Shown: positions 20,991 to 32,474 of the stretch, piece after piece | Layout of the letters: the number at the start of each line of letters is the position of its first letter | How positions within the stretch are numbered: the first letter of the stretch is position 1 | NCBI GenBank assembly: GCA_023935145.1 | Contig: CM043699.1 | Location: 70,403,638-70,467,637 of the forward strand | Direction: 5' to 3' | DNA from: Bretschneidera sinensis | Taxonomy: Eukaryota > Streptophyta > Magnoliopsida > Brassicales > Akaniaceae | DNA: 64,000 nt | Program-made: the position numbers and the translations under genes | Notes under the pieces: model-generated | What the model saw: only the letters and a program-made list of their open reading frames with translations | Told to the model about the DNA's origin: nothing | Databases searched by the model: none

Positions 20991-21405
20991 ATTTCTCGGT
21001 CCAGGTGATACCTTTCCTGTTATTATTTCATCTGAATTATCTGAGACCCAATATAAGAAACTGATTCAGACCTTAATTGCACATAAATCAGCCTTAGGAT
21101 GGAGCATGGCTGATTTGAAGGGAATTAGTCCCCTGATCTACTCCCATAAAATAAATTTGGATGAAGGAACCAATCCTCGTAGAGACCCTCAACGTAGACT
21201 TAACCCCACAATGAAAGAAGTAGTGAAAAATGAAGTGTTGAAACTGTTAGATGCGGGTATTATATATCCCATAGTTGATAGTAAATGGGTAAGTCCTACA
21301 CAAGTCGTTCCCAAAAAGTCTGGAGTCACTGTGGTAATGAATGACCTAGGAGAGTTAGTCCCTACCAAACTTGTGACCGGGTGGCGTATGTGCATTGATT
21401 ATTGT
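20991..21405 (+). pseudogene. Start of reverse transcriptase of D
   Basis: The frame, open with the protease C-terminus, gives FLGPGDTFPVIISSEL, HKSALGWSMADLKGISP, RRLNPTMKEVVKNEVLKLL, YPIVDSKWVSPTQVVPKKSG and WRMCIDY, the standard entry into an Athila RT. At about 21405 it changes without warning into the reverse strand of element B, before any catalytic aspartate pair. It is a fragment only. Confidence 0.88.
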
Positions 21406-22170
21406 ATCAACAGTTCTCATAAAGGGTCTTCCTAAGATGATGGGTAGAGGTAATGGCATAAGGCATTCTTCCATATCTAATACAATGAAGTCAGCAGGCA
21501 AAATAAACTCACCTACCTTGACCAAGACATCCTCAAGTATACCTCTAGGTCTTTTGATGCTTCTATCTGCCAATTGCAAAGTGATGGAGGTTGGTTGAAG
21601 CTCCCCCAAACCTAGCTTTTCAACTACTGTGTATGGTAGAAAATTGACACTTGCTCCTAAATCTAGTAATGCTCGCTCAAACAACTGATCACCTATCCTA
21701 CAGGGAAGAGTAAAACTACTCGGATCTTTTAGTTTTGGTGGTAGTTTTCTTAGCAATACCGCACTTACCTCTTCAGTTAGAGGCACTGCTTCATGTTCTT
21801 GAAACTTTCTTTTATTAGTGCAACAATCTTTTAAAAATTTAGCATAAGCAGAAATTTGTTTAATTGCATCTAATAAGGGAATGTTAATTTCTACTTTTCT
21901 CAAAGTTTCAAAAATATCAAGCAATTTATCTTTCTTTGGCATTACTAACCTTTGAGGGAAGGGTGGTGCATTCCACTTCTCTACTTCACTTACCTTGGAT
22001 GTGGATGGCTTAGCTTGAGATGCTTGAGCTAGCTCATTAATTCCTATGATCTTACCATTTCGGAGAGTTGTAACGGCTTTTAGCTGCTGATGTCCTCTTG
22101 GATTTGGTAGTGTTTGTGCAGGAAGTTCACCTTGCTTTCTTTCACTTAGCTCCATAGCCAATTGCCCCAT
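21406..22170 (-). pseudogene. Protease region of element B (open, truncated)
   Basis: One long open frame holds MGQLAMELSERKQGELPAQT, PPFPQRLVMPKKDKLLDI, VEINIPLLDAIKQISAYAKF, the catalytic loop ALLDLGASVNFLPY, SITLQLADRSIKRPRGILED and PLPIILGRPFMRTVDTIIN. It ends where D sequence begins. Compared with element C, the domain is complete up to the ILGRPF segment. No stop lies inside, so the decay of this copy is light. Confidence 0.86.
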
Positions 22171-23469
22171 TTGTTCTTCTAGCCTTTGAGTGGTTTATTT
22201 TTGGTGATCTAATGAAGTCATCAATGTTGTCATTAGTTGCTGTTGTTGAGTGGCTAATTGCTTTACAAGACTTTCTAGACCATCCTTCTTGGGTTCTGGA
22301 ACTGGTTGGACTGCTTTATGGAAGTTCCTTTGTTGCCCTTGAAGGTTCAAGGTGCATTGATTGTTGCTCGATGAGAGGTTGGGGTGGTCTCGCCATCCAG
22401 GGTTGTATGTATTTGCATATGCACTATTCGGTCCTACCTAGTTTGCTTGCTTGGGATCTGTAGATGAATACAAATGGCAAGTCTCAGTAATGTGATCAAA
22501 TTGAGAACATAAAGCACATACCTGGCTTTGTGTAGCTTATGGTCGAGGAGAGATGGTTTGAGTAGACATGGCTTTTACAATCATATCTAGCTTCCTCTCC
22601 AAAGCAGCTATTTGGGCAGAGGGTCCACCATTCAAAGTAACCTCATACATACCTCTGCTCTTGACTCCTTGTCTACCTCTAGAGGAGAATTGTTGGGTAT
22701 GCTCACTCAATGCCTCGAACAGCTCCATGGCTTCTTCACTGCTCTTCTCCATCAGCACACCTCCACAACCAGAATCAGCAATACCTTTATTCATGTCATT
22801 TAGACCTTCATAAAAGGCTAGTACCAGCTCATCTTGAGGTAGGTTATGGTGTGGGCATTTTAGTAGTAGCTCGTTGAAGTGTTCCCATGCTTCAAAGAAC
22901 AGATCTCCATCCTTTTGTTGGAAGGATTGGATTTCTTTCCTCATTTGCCTCGTCTTTTGGGCTGGGAAGAACTTCCTTAGGAATTTGCCAGTCAACTCCT
23001 CCCAAGTGTGGATTGATACTACAGGCAAAGAATTGTACCATAGCTTAGCATTATCTTCTAAGGAAAACGGAAATAGAATTAACCTTATTCCTTCTTGGTC
23101 TAGGCCCTGGATGTGCTGGAATTTGTAGAGATCAAAGAATTCCCGAAGGTGCAAGTGTGGATCATCTGCCGGTGTACCCCTAAAGTGAGTCAAAGCATTG
23201 AGTATCTGTGGGGATATGTAATAGTTGCCCTCTGCTTCAGGTTGATATGCAATGCATGAAGGATGGTTGAGGTTCTGTGGGATAAAGGATTGCTTCATAG
23301 GTCTTCGTGCAGGTGGTTGCTGGATTTCTAGCTGTTCCGTCATTGGTGCTTCTTCCGTGAATTCCTCTTCTCCCTCCTCAAAGTTGTCTCTAAGATTTTG
23401 TCGGATGGTCTGCTCAAGCTCGGGATCAAAGGGAAAGACTGTTGGATGGCAGGATCGAAGTCCGTGCAT
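22171..23469 (-). pseudogene. Gag of element B
   Basis: A 310-codon open frame (23469-22537) starts MHGLRSCHPTVFPFDPE. It carries an acidic segment, then the Retrotrans_gag core (NALTHFRGTPADDPHLHLRE, LILFPFSLEDNAKLWYNSL, KFFPAQKTRQM, KCPHHNLPQDELVLAFYEG). A TAA near 22535 separates it from the knuckle CALCSQFDHITETC and the glutamine-rich tail LVKQLATQQQQLMT. Another two stops lie near 22440 and 22196. It is the best preserved family II gag here. The start codon is taken from agreement with C. Confidence 0.87.
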
Positions 23470-23536
23470 GAATCAGGTAAAACAAATTCAGTGCAGTAGT
23501 TCAACACTGCTGCTCGAGTAGCACTCTGCCCTAATT

Positions 23537-23580
23537 GCGCTCGATCGCACAGAAGGTTGCAATCGATCGCAAGTATTACA
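23537..23580. repeat. Palindromic words in the leader of B
   Basis: Two copies of the GC-rich word, TGCGCTCGATCGCA and TGCAATCGATCGCA, lie between gag and the primer site, the same relative place as in A and C. Confidence 0.7.
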
Positions 23581-23723
23581 GAACCACTGATTAGGGCTTA
23601 ATGTACCTGAAACAAAAAAGAAATTGATTAGGGTTTGATGAAAAGTAAAAATAAAGATGGTAAATAAAATAATAACGATGATTAAACTAAACAAAATTAA
23701 TTCTAAAAAAGAGGTTCAGCGCA

Positions 23724-23741
23724 ATCCCCGGCAACGGCGCT
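23724..23741 (-). other. Primer binding site of element B (tRNA-Asp)
   Basis: The minus strand reads TAGCGCCGTTGCCGGGGA, one transition away from the expected TGGCGCCGTTGCCGGGGA, next to the LTR end at 23749. Confidence 0.88.
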
Positions 23742-23748
23742 AAAAACT

Positions 23749-25054
23749 TGTTGTGCGAAAATATACCTAAATAATTAAGCAGATAATCGCACTCGTTTTA
23801 CTTGCAAGTGCACAAGGTCAACAATGTAGTATAGTGTGCGAAAGCAAGATCATCTCCATAGGGATTGGTAAAATTCGGTTTTAGAATTAGTTTCTTCAAA
23901 GTAAAAAGAAATAAAATAGCTGTTGAATGTGATTAATAATAATAAAGACATAGTGCTTTGATATCCACCACTAGTCATACTTTCCCAATTGTATAAGGTA
24001 TCAGTGCACTAGCCTTATCATGTATACCTACTGGTCGCCAACCTAAGGGCATGGTATCTACTCCTTAAGCTATTGATCTCCCTAAGCAACGAGTTAGGCA
24101 TGGTATCTACTCTAACTCTTTTCTTCCTTAAGGGATTCAGCATGGTATCTGCTTGAGTTGTTCCTTAAGAAAGCATAAGTACTATGGAAATCGACAACCA
24201 CATGAGACCTAGGGCATGGTATCTACTCCTGGTTTCCCATGTTGATTAACTCGGGTATCCGGATAAGATATCCCTTGTTACTAATGTTAGACCCAGGACT
24301 CGGTCATCCAAATTGATCTAACTAACCAATCCATACTACATGCATACGTTGGCCATACGCATACATATGAGGAATTTAAATAAGCACAGACATTAATCAA
24401 GTTAAGCAACATAATAAAGGCTATTGGCAAAGATTTATCAATGAATAAATATATGAGAAAGCATAACTAGGGCTTCAATCGAGCCCTATAAGAAAGTTAG
24501 TTACACATGCTGTCTAAAAACATCACATATAAACTAAACATAAAGAAAAGAATAAACTCGAGAGAAGAGGCGTCAATTCTCTCCCAAAGCTTATAACTCC
24601 AAGTAAAAGCTAAGAGAAGTGATCTCTAAGTTGTGATGTGTTGTGTGTGCTTTACAGGTGTATTTATAGGGCTTGAGAAGTCCTAGAAGGTGCCGAAAAC
24701 CTTAAACTTCCTAAACTGTAAAAACTCTCTTATTTCCAAAATAGGGTTCTGCAATTTACTGTTCATGCCCGTATATGTGCGCTCGATTGCATACGTCTTG
24801 CGCTCGATCGCAGTGTGCACTCGATTCTTCTTGTGTTCGAACGATCGCATATGCACTCGATCGCACTTTGACCAGAGGTTGCTCCAGGAATTCCTGGTTT
24901 CTTCCTTTAAGTGCCAAAACTGCTTCTTTTCTTCCAAGACCCTATAAACACATGTAAAACACACAAATGAAGTAAAATGGACTAAAATAACATAACTAAG
25001 GACCTAATAAATGTAAATAAGGGGGCTTAAATATGAATATTTAAGCACCTATCA
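23749..25054 (-). repeat. 5' LTR of element B
   Basis: The 1306-bp LTR has TGATAGGTGCTTAAATATTC at its minus-strand start (25054) and ends in ACAACA at 23749. A TATA-like box (CCTATAAATA, minus strand) lies at 24661-24670. GC-rich palindromic words, including TGCGCTCGATCGCA, lie at about 24775-24870, upstream of it. Confidence 0.9.
24775..24870. repeat. U3 palindromic-word cluster, LTR of B
   Basis: About five related words (TGCGCTCGATTGCA, TGCGCTCGATCGCA, TGCACTCGATTCTT, GAACGATCGCAT, TGCACTCGATCGCA) lie in roughly 95 bp, 184-280 bp from the LTR start. Confidence 0.75.
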
Positions 25055-25759
25055 GGTACACATTTTTGCAACCGTTCTTTTGAAGCTTTGATGCGAAAAT
25101 GCAGGGTGTTACATAAAATTTTGACTGCTTATCATCCTTAGACTAGTGGGCAAGTAGAGCTCGCTAATAGGGAGATTAAACAAATTCTAGAAAAAATGGT
25201 TAACCCGGATCGCAAGGATTGGTCTTTGAGACTAGTTGATGCGCTTTGGGCTTACCGTACAGCTTTTAAAACTCCCTTAGGTATGTAACCTTATCGGCTT
25301 GTTTATGGAAAGCCTTGTCACTTACCTGTAGAGCTCGAGCATCGAGCATATTGGGCAATCAACTTTTTTAATTTTGATATAGGAGAAGCAGGTAAGCTTC
25401 GGAAATATCAATTGACCGAGTTGGAGGAGTTAAGAAACGATGCTTATGAGAGCTCTAGAATCTATAAGTCTAAAATGATAATATTCCTTGATAAAAATAT
25501 TTTGAGAAAAACGTTTAAACCTAATGATTGGGTGTTCTTATACGAATCTAGACTCCATAAGCATCCTGGAAAACTTCGGTCGAGGTGGACCGGCCCTTTT
25601 GTAGTGAAAACTGTTTGTGAAAATGGGGCGGTAGAAATTGAAGATACTAGGGATGGTCGAATTTTCAAAGTCAATGGTCAAAGACTTAAGATCTTAGTCG
25701 ATAGACAAGATTCGGAAGTGGAAGACATTTCGCTTATGGATCCAGTCTCCGCATCTTGA
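25055..25759 (+). pseudogene. Integrase C-terminal half of element E (Athila family I)
   Basis: The frame starts directly after B's LTR as GTHFCNRSFEALMRKC and continues [20 protein letters not shown], where the E of QVEL is the third catalytic residue. It then gives [16 protein letters not shown] and, after one TAA near 25287, PYRLVYGKPCHLPVELEHRA, WVFLYESRLHKHPGKLRSRW and FKVNGQRLKIL, typical of the Athila integrase C-terminal domain. The last 115 codons (25412-25759) are open. The first half of integrase is lost with the deletion around B. It would insert element cDNA into chromosomes. Confidence 0.9.
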
Positions 25760-27419
25760 CCACACAACACAGGTACGTATTTACTTTTCTTTTTCTTTCT
25801 TTTGTTTTGTTTGTTTCATTTTTATTGAGTCCATTTTAATTTTTAGTGTGCTAATACACGGTGGTACACTGCAGTTGCTTTCTTTTTTGTTTGTTTTATG
25901 TTGTAGATCAGACTTTCAACAAGAAGTTGAGGATGAGGTTCAATTAGTCGTGCATGATTTTCAGCTCCACGCACCTTTGGTTAAAAAGAGAATTTCCTTA
26001 ATTTTTGCTTTTACATTGAGGACAATGTTTATCTTCAGTTGGGGGTGGAGGAAACACATTTCTTATTGCATACCATTGAACTGTTGAACTGCTTGGTGTG
26101 TGTTTAGCATGCTTTGTGTTAGCCTTAGAGTCAATTGACATGTCAATGATATAAACTTAATTGAGATAGCAGATAGCATGTAGAAGAAGTTAAATCTTGC
26201 TTCGATTTGAAATTAATTTAAGTATCAATCTTCATTTGGTTAGAGACTCTAGTTTGTGGTAAGATAGTATGCTTAATCTTAAACATTTAAGAAAAGTTTT
26301 ATGTGTGATTATTTTGTGAATACTTTTGGCGTCTTGACAAGCTCTAGAACTTACTTGATAATCACTTGAGGCGAATTCCTAGAATGCACACTACTTAGGA
26401 TATGATATAAGCCATTTTTGAACTGTTTGAGCCTTTCAAACCTACCATTGCTATATTTATCACTAGTCACCTATTTGAGCCTTTTTCTTGAAAAGAAAAA
26501 TTGAGCCTTGTTTCTTTCGATAAACCATTTACCTACCTTTATGAGCCTAAAAATATTTTATCCTTACCTTTCTTTTAAAAGAACTTAGTTATACACATGT
26601 TGTGAGAAGCACTTAAAAGGAGTAAGGGGTGGAAATATGAAAAAAAAAATATATCACTACCACAACCCAAGTACATTAAAGGAGATAAGTTGGAGGTTGT
26701 GGAAAAGAAAAGAAAAAGAAAAAAAATGATGAAAAAGAAGGTGAATGGTTATGTGCCAAAATAAAAAAGAAAAAAAAGAAGTGAATTATGGCAAAGAAAG
26801 AAGAAAAGAAAAGAAAGGTGGTGATTTATTGAGAGATATGCTCTTATAAAAAAATGTTGAAAGAGTTTGGTATTGAAGTAAGGTTATCCAGTGCTTAAAG
26901 AGTTGTGTTCAAAACTAAGAGATTAAGTTCTTCTACTTGTTGAATTCTTCCCATTCTTTCTTAACCTTTATCTTAGCCTAACGTTACAAGCTTATTAAAG
27001 ACCTTTTGATCCAATGTAGTGTGATTTTTCTACAATATTGGAGAGTGATTTGAAAAGTGAGCCTATGGAGCTTGTTTTTGTGATTAATGTCACGCAATTT
27101 ATTATGTTTTTAGAGGCAAGACTTGTATTCATGAATCTTATGCATAAAATCATCTGGGTGTTTGGATTAATGGTTTGTGGTAAGATGGATGTTAAGAGTC
27201 AATAACGATTTTAAGGTTGATGTTTGGATTACTTTTGGACTTAGGTGAAATTTAATGATTCTATGTGCCATATGTTATGTGCAATTTTTGAGACAAAAAG
27301 TGAATTACTCTTGGTTCAACGCTAGCATTGCTTTACTTTGTTTTTAACTCCTACCATAGAATTCATCTCTTATTTTCGCTTGAATTGCTAGGGACTAGCA
27401 ATAAACTAGTTTGAGGTTG
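25760..27419 (+). other. 3' untranslated region of element E
   Basis: No gene is recognised. A GTTGGGGGTGGAGG purine tract lies near 26037-26050 and is conserved in F. An A/G-rich tract spans 26637-26830. A degraded polypurine tract (AACTAGTTTGAGGTTG) abuts the LTR at 27420. The order and sequence mirror the minus-strand copies in G (10326-11715) and F (30511-32110). Confidence 0.78.
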
Positions 27420-28810
27420 TGACGAGAGTCATAAAATGCATCTTAACAGTACTTAATTGTTAGTATTTTAGGGTTGATCTAGGTTTTAATTGCACTTTTA
27501 TACGTTAACAACTCTAAAGTATCATTCTTGGATCATTGATCTACTTCGGTGCATTTTCAGGTACTTTAAGCTCAAAAGAGGAGGAAAAGTTATCATTGCT
27601 TCAAGCACAAAGACTCGAGGCATACTGGAGTGATGGAATACTTCTAGAAGGACAAGATGGAGGGCTTAAAAGAGCAACAGCTGCTGCCCGCATTGGAAAG
27701 GAGTTTCACGAAATTGCGAGAATTGCCCGTAGAGATCAATCATCTTTGAAAATTAAACTGTATTGATACAAGAAGAACCAGGAGATGAACCATATATTCT
27801 TAGAAAGATCCGGAAGTCTATTTTTTGGAGAATTTTACGGTTCCTCAAAAGGATTTTTCTAGAGAAAGTTATGGCAGTTTTAGTAAACAAAGGTCAGGCT
27901 GTGCGGGCTGTGCGGGATTTCAGCGTGATTTTGGGCTTAAATCCCACATCCCACATTGGTTGGAAAACACATTCCTATATCCCAGATCCCACATCGGATT
28001 GGAAACACATTGCACTCGTGGTATTTCCCTATAAAAGGCCTACTCCACTTCAGCTTTGAGGATCAATCGGAGCTCATCTGAAATCATCAGAGAGTGAATC
28101 CAAAGGGCCTTTAGGAGCAATCCAGAGGGCCTTTAGGACGAATCCGAAGTATAATTTTGGAGTGCAAGCTGAGGAATTGCTAAAGCTTCCACTACCAAGG
28201 AGGAGATGATCGTTGAGAGGTCGGAGGCAACTCAAGGAAGCATGAGCTCCATGGCCGGCTAGTCTCCAAGCAAGGCGAAGGGATGAATCCCTAGGTGTAG
28301 TTGTTCTTATTTTCCTTTATTTGATTCAGTTTTATTTTGGTATTATTTTCATTAAATATTGTTATGTTTTATTCTTTAATTTAATTAATAGATTTTTATT
28401 AGTCCGGTGATTGCATGCTTCTTTTCCATATAAGTCTAGTCATGCTCTTCTTATGTGTATTTGTTTGGGTGTGATTGACTCCGGTAGATCTCTTTTATAG
28501 ATTTGTCCATTGCTGCGGTATTGTCATTTAGATATATCGTCGTTTTCTGATAATTTATAAGTTAGGTCATGTGTGCTTGAAAGTAAAGAATAATTCATAT
28601 CAATTACATTAGGGTTTATACATGCGCTTTAATTGAACATTTGTCGATTGCTTGTTTGGGATGTGAAACTTGCAATCGAGATAAAAACGACTGAATCAAG
28701 TTAGAATTAGGGCAACGAACCTAGGGAGGATTTCCAGAGCCTTGTTATTTCTTATTAAATCTATTTACACAATTTCCTTCACACTATTTTCACATAATTC
28801 AAATTCTTTG
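27420..28810 (+). repeat. 3' LTR of element E, right end missing
   Basis: It starts TGACGAGAGTCATAAAATGC directly after the polypurine tract, so it is E's own 3' LTR. The subtype equals that of G and F. A TATA-like box (TATAAAAG) lies at 28030-28037. A roughly 24-bp unit with AGGGCCTTTAGGA is repeated twice near 28095-28145. The LTR breaks off near 28810, before its usual GGGCGTAATCA end. Confidence 0.85.
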
Positions 28811-29020
28811 TTAAACATTGTTATGTTTTATTCTTAATTTAATTAGTAGATTTATTATTACTCCGGTGATTGCATGCTTCTTTTCCATATAGTTCAGTCA
28901 TGCTTTTCTTATGTGTACCTGTTTGGGTGTGATTGAGTCCGGTAGATCTATTTTATAGATTTTTCCATTGTTGCGGTATTGTCGTTTAGATATATCGTCG
29001 TCTCTTGATAATTTATAATT
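28811..29020 (+). repeat. Internal LTR fragment (Athila family I)
   Basis: About 210 bp repeat the section of the LTR also found at about 28350-28565 (TTGTTATGTTTTATTC, then CCGGTGATTGCATGCTTC). It joins the truncated E LTR on the left and the start of F's LTR on the right. It is probably the remnant of the LTR into which F integrated. Confidence 0.75.
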
Positions 29021-30510
29021 TTATTACGCCCAAAAATTAATGCGGTAATTGTAGTACAGCTTTGGGGTGTCGATTCCACAGGGAAATAAGTTAATTACAA
29101 AAGAAGGTGTAAACAATAACGCAAACGATAAAAGATTAAATGAAAGAATCTGAATTGATAGTGAAGTGATATGATTGTGTGAATAATTGATGGATATAAT
29201 AATAAAGAAAACAACAAGGTTCCGGTAATCCTCCCTAGGTTCGTTGCCCTAATCCTAACTTGATTCAGTTGTTTTTATCTCGATTACAAGTTTCACATCC
29301 CAAACAGACAATCGAAAAATATTCAATTAAAGCACATGCATAAGTCCTAATGTAATTGTTATGAAATCTTCTTTACTTTTAAGCACACCTGACCTAACTT
29401 ATAAATTATCAAGAGACGACGATATATCTAACTGACAATACCACAGCAATGAACAAATCTATAAAAGAGATCTACCGGACTCAATCACACACAAACAGAT
29501 ACACATAAGAAGAGCATGACTAAATTTATATGGAAAAGAAGCATGCAACCACCGGAGTAATAATAAATCTTCTAATTAAATTAAAGAATAAAACATAACA
29601 ACGTTTAACGAAAATAATTCCACTACAACTGAATCAAATAAAGGAAAATAAGAACAACTATACCTAGGGATTCATCCCTTTGCCTTGCTTGGAGATTAGC
29701 TGGCCATGGAGCTTATGCTTCCTTGAGTTGCCTCCGGCCTCTCAACGATCATCACCTCCTTGGTAGAGAAAGCTTCGGTGATTCTTCAGCTTGCCCTCCA
29801 AAATTATACTTCGGATTGCTCCTAAAGGCCCTCTGGATTGCTCCTAAAGGCCCTCTGGAGTCACTCTCTGATGATCTCAGATGAGCTCCGATTCCTCCTC
29901 AAAGCTGAAGTGGAGTAGGCTTTTTATAGGGAAATACCACAAGTGCAATGTGTTTCCAATCCGATGTGGGATGTGGGATATAGAAATGTGTTTTCCAACT
30001 GATGTGGGATGTAGGATTTAAGCCCAAAATCACGCTGAAATCCCGCACATCTTGACCTTTGTCTACTAAAACTGCCATAACTTTCTCGAGAAAAATTATT
30101 TTTACAAGCCGTAAAATTCACCAGAAAAATAGACTTCCGGATCTTTCTAAGCATATATGGTGCATCTCCTGTTTATACTTGCATCAATACAGTTTGATTT
30201 TCAAAGATGATTGATCTGTACAGGCAATTCTGGCAATTTAGTAAATCTCCTTTCTTGGTTTCTCTTCATCTTGGCTCTTCCGCGACCATTATCTCACTCG
30301 AGTATTCATTGAAGCTTCATGTTTAAAATGATGATAGCTTTTCTATCTCTTTTTTTAAGCTCAAAGTACCTGAAAATGCACTGAAATAAGTCAACGATTC
30401 AAGAATAACGCTTTAGAGTTATTAAGGTATAAAAGTGTAATTCCAACCTCGATCAACCCTAAAATGCTAACAATTAAGTACTGTTTAGATGCATTTTATG
30501 ACTCTCATCA
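29021..30510 (-). repeat. 3' LTR of element F
   Basis: The 1490-bp LTR has TGATGAGAGTCATAAAATGC at its minus-strand start (30510). At the other end it is TTATTACGCC where TGATTACGCC is expected, so the terminal dinucleotide is changed. It lies head to head with the E LTR and forms the centre of a large inverted repeat. A roughly 24-bp AGGGCCTTTAGGA-type unit is present twice near 29820-29870. Confidence 0.88.
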
Positions 30511-32110
30511 CAACCCCCAACTAGCTTATTGCTAGTCCCTAGCAATTCAAGTGAAAATAAGAGATGAATTCTATGGTAGGAGTTAAAAACAAAGTAAAGC
30601 AATGCTAGTGTTGAATCAAGAGTAATTCACTGTTTGTCTTAAAAATTGCACATAACATACGGCACATAGAATCATTAAATTTCACCTAAGTCCAAAAGTA
30701 ATCCAAACATCAATCTTAAAATTGTTATTGACTCTTAACATCCATCTTACCACAATCAATTAATCCAAACACCCAAATGATTTTATGCATAACATTCATG
30801 AATACAAGTCTTGGCCTCTAAAAACATAATAAATTGCGTGACATCAATCACAAAAACAAGCTCCATAGGCTCACTTTTCAAATCACTCTCCACTATTGTA
30901 GAAAAATCACACTACATTGGATCAATAGGTCTTTAATAAGCTTGTAATGTTAGGCTAAGGTAAAGGTTAAGAGAAAAACGGGAAGGATTAATGAGAAAAT
31001 GAACTCAATCTCTTAGCGTTAAACACAATCACTTTTAAGCACTAGATAACCTTATTTCAACACCCCAACTTTTTTTTAACCATTTTTCAAGCATTTTTTT
31101 TTAATACTCAATCACCACTTTTCTTTTCTTTTCTTCTTTCTTTGCCGTAATTCACTTTTCTTTTGTATTTTGGCATAAGACTATTCACCTCCTTTTTTAT
31201 TTTATTTTCTTTTCCATAACCCCCAACTTATCTCTTTTAATGTACTTGGGTTATGGTAGTGATATTTTATCATATTTCAATCCTTACTCCTTTTAAGTGC
31301 TTCTCAACAAATGTGTATAGCTAAGTTCTTTTAAGAGAAAAGTAAGGATAAAATATTATCTTTAGGCTCATAAAGGTGAGTGAATGGGCTATTGAAAGAA
31401 AAGAGGCTCAAATTCTTTTTTCAAGAAAAGGGCTCAAATAGGTGACTAGCGATAAATATCAATGGTAGGTTTGAAAGGCTCAAACGGTCCAAAAATGGCC
31501 TATATCATATCCTCAGTAATGTGCATTCTAGAAATTCGCCTCAAGTGGTTATCAAATAAGTTCTGGAGCTTGTCAAGACCACAAAAATATTCACAAAATA
31601 ATCATATATAAAACTTTTCTAAATGTTTAAGACTAATTATACTATCTTACCACAAACCAGAGTCTCTAACCAAGTGAAGATTGATACTTAAATTAATTTC
31701 AAACCAAAGCAAGATTTAACTTCTTCTAACAGCTATATGTTATCTCAATTAAGTTTATATCATTGATATGTGAATTACATTCAAGGCAACCACAAAGCAT
31801 GCTTAAAACAAAAAGAAAGGGAAAATGACGCCAAACAATTCAATGGAAAAAGAAAAAAATGTATGGAAATAAAGACTATGGAAACGAAGAAAATGCATTT
31901 CCTCCACCTCCAACTTAAAAATTGCATTGACCTCAATGTAAAAAAAAGAGTAAAGGAAACTCCTTTTGTAGCCAAAGGTGCACAGAAGCTGAAAATTGTG
32001 CTCCACCATTTGAATTGCTTCATATTTATCCTTGAAAAAGAAATGCGAAAGTAAAACTGGAAAACAACAAGATAATAATAATAAATAAGAAAAATAATAA
32101 AAATAAAAAG
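30511..32110 (-). other. 3' untranslated region and polypurine tract of F
   Basis: AGCTAGTTGGGGGTTG (minus strand) abuts the LTR. The block carries the same A/G-rich tract (about 31060-31240) and the internal purine tract near 31900-31915 as E. No intact gene is seen. The frames at 31770-32150 are shadows in low-complexity sequence. Near 32118-32140 it reads GGGAGGCAACCCA on the minus strand, the stretch that commonly follows the pol stop in Athila elements. Confidence 0.75.
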
Positions 32111-32168
32111 ATACATTGTGGGTTGCCTCCCGGTGAGCGCTAAGTTTCACGTCTTCAGCCAGACACTC

Positions 32169-32474
32169 TTATTTCCTCCTAGAAAGGCATAGGTTGAATG
32201 CACCCGCCACTACTTCATTGCCAAATTCGGTGCTTCTATGCTTGGGAAGGGCCTCAAGGATGTCATCAGTAACATCCACAAATTTTGGCTCGATATATGC
32301 TCTGGTGAAGCCACAAATGGGGGTGGAGTCTTGTGGATTAAGATGCTGGACCTTTTCCATGAATGAGTCCATCGTGTATGCTTGGTGGCTTTCGTTCAAA
32401 TCCTCTAATCTCTTCGTTGTTGGGATGTGTAAAGACTTACCACTTACTGTCTTAATGGCATTAACCTCTTTCAA
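32169..32474 (-). pseudogene. Post-gag module of element F (DVTDDI core)
   Basis: A 101-codon open stretch reads VSGKSLHIPTTKRLEDLNES, AYTMDSFMEKVQHLNP, CGFTRAYIEPKFVDVTDDIL and ends AGAFNLCLSRRK. It is collinear with the module of G, including its end point just before the GGGAGGCAACCCA stretch. A stop at about 32518 separates it from gag. No known domain is recognised. Confidence 0.7.

Larger units (their letters stand above)
21406..25054 (-). mobile_element. Element B: truncated Athila family II element
   Basis: The minus-strand element runs from an intact 5' LTR terminus at 25054 through primer site and gag into the protease, then stops inside the protease at about 21406. The right joint is clean: integrase of E resumes in frame directly after the LTR terminal CA. 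That shows B integrated inside an integrase gene. The left joint is not an LTR end. A deletion has removed the 3' half of B and neighbouring sequence. Confidence 0.85.

Noticed and set aside
27536..28059. 76- and 98-codon frames as possible host genes
   Set aside because: They lie inside the E LTR. The matching positions in the G and F LTRs are broken on the coding strand.
31770..32150. Three overlapping frames of 94-115 codons on both strands
   Set aside because: They lie in the AT-rich 3' untranslated region of F, overlap one another on both strands and consist of low-complexity residues.
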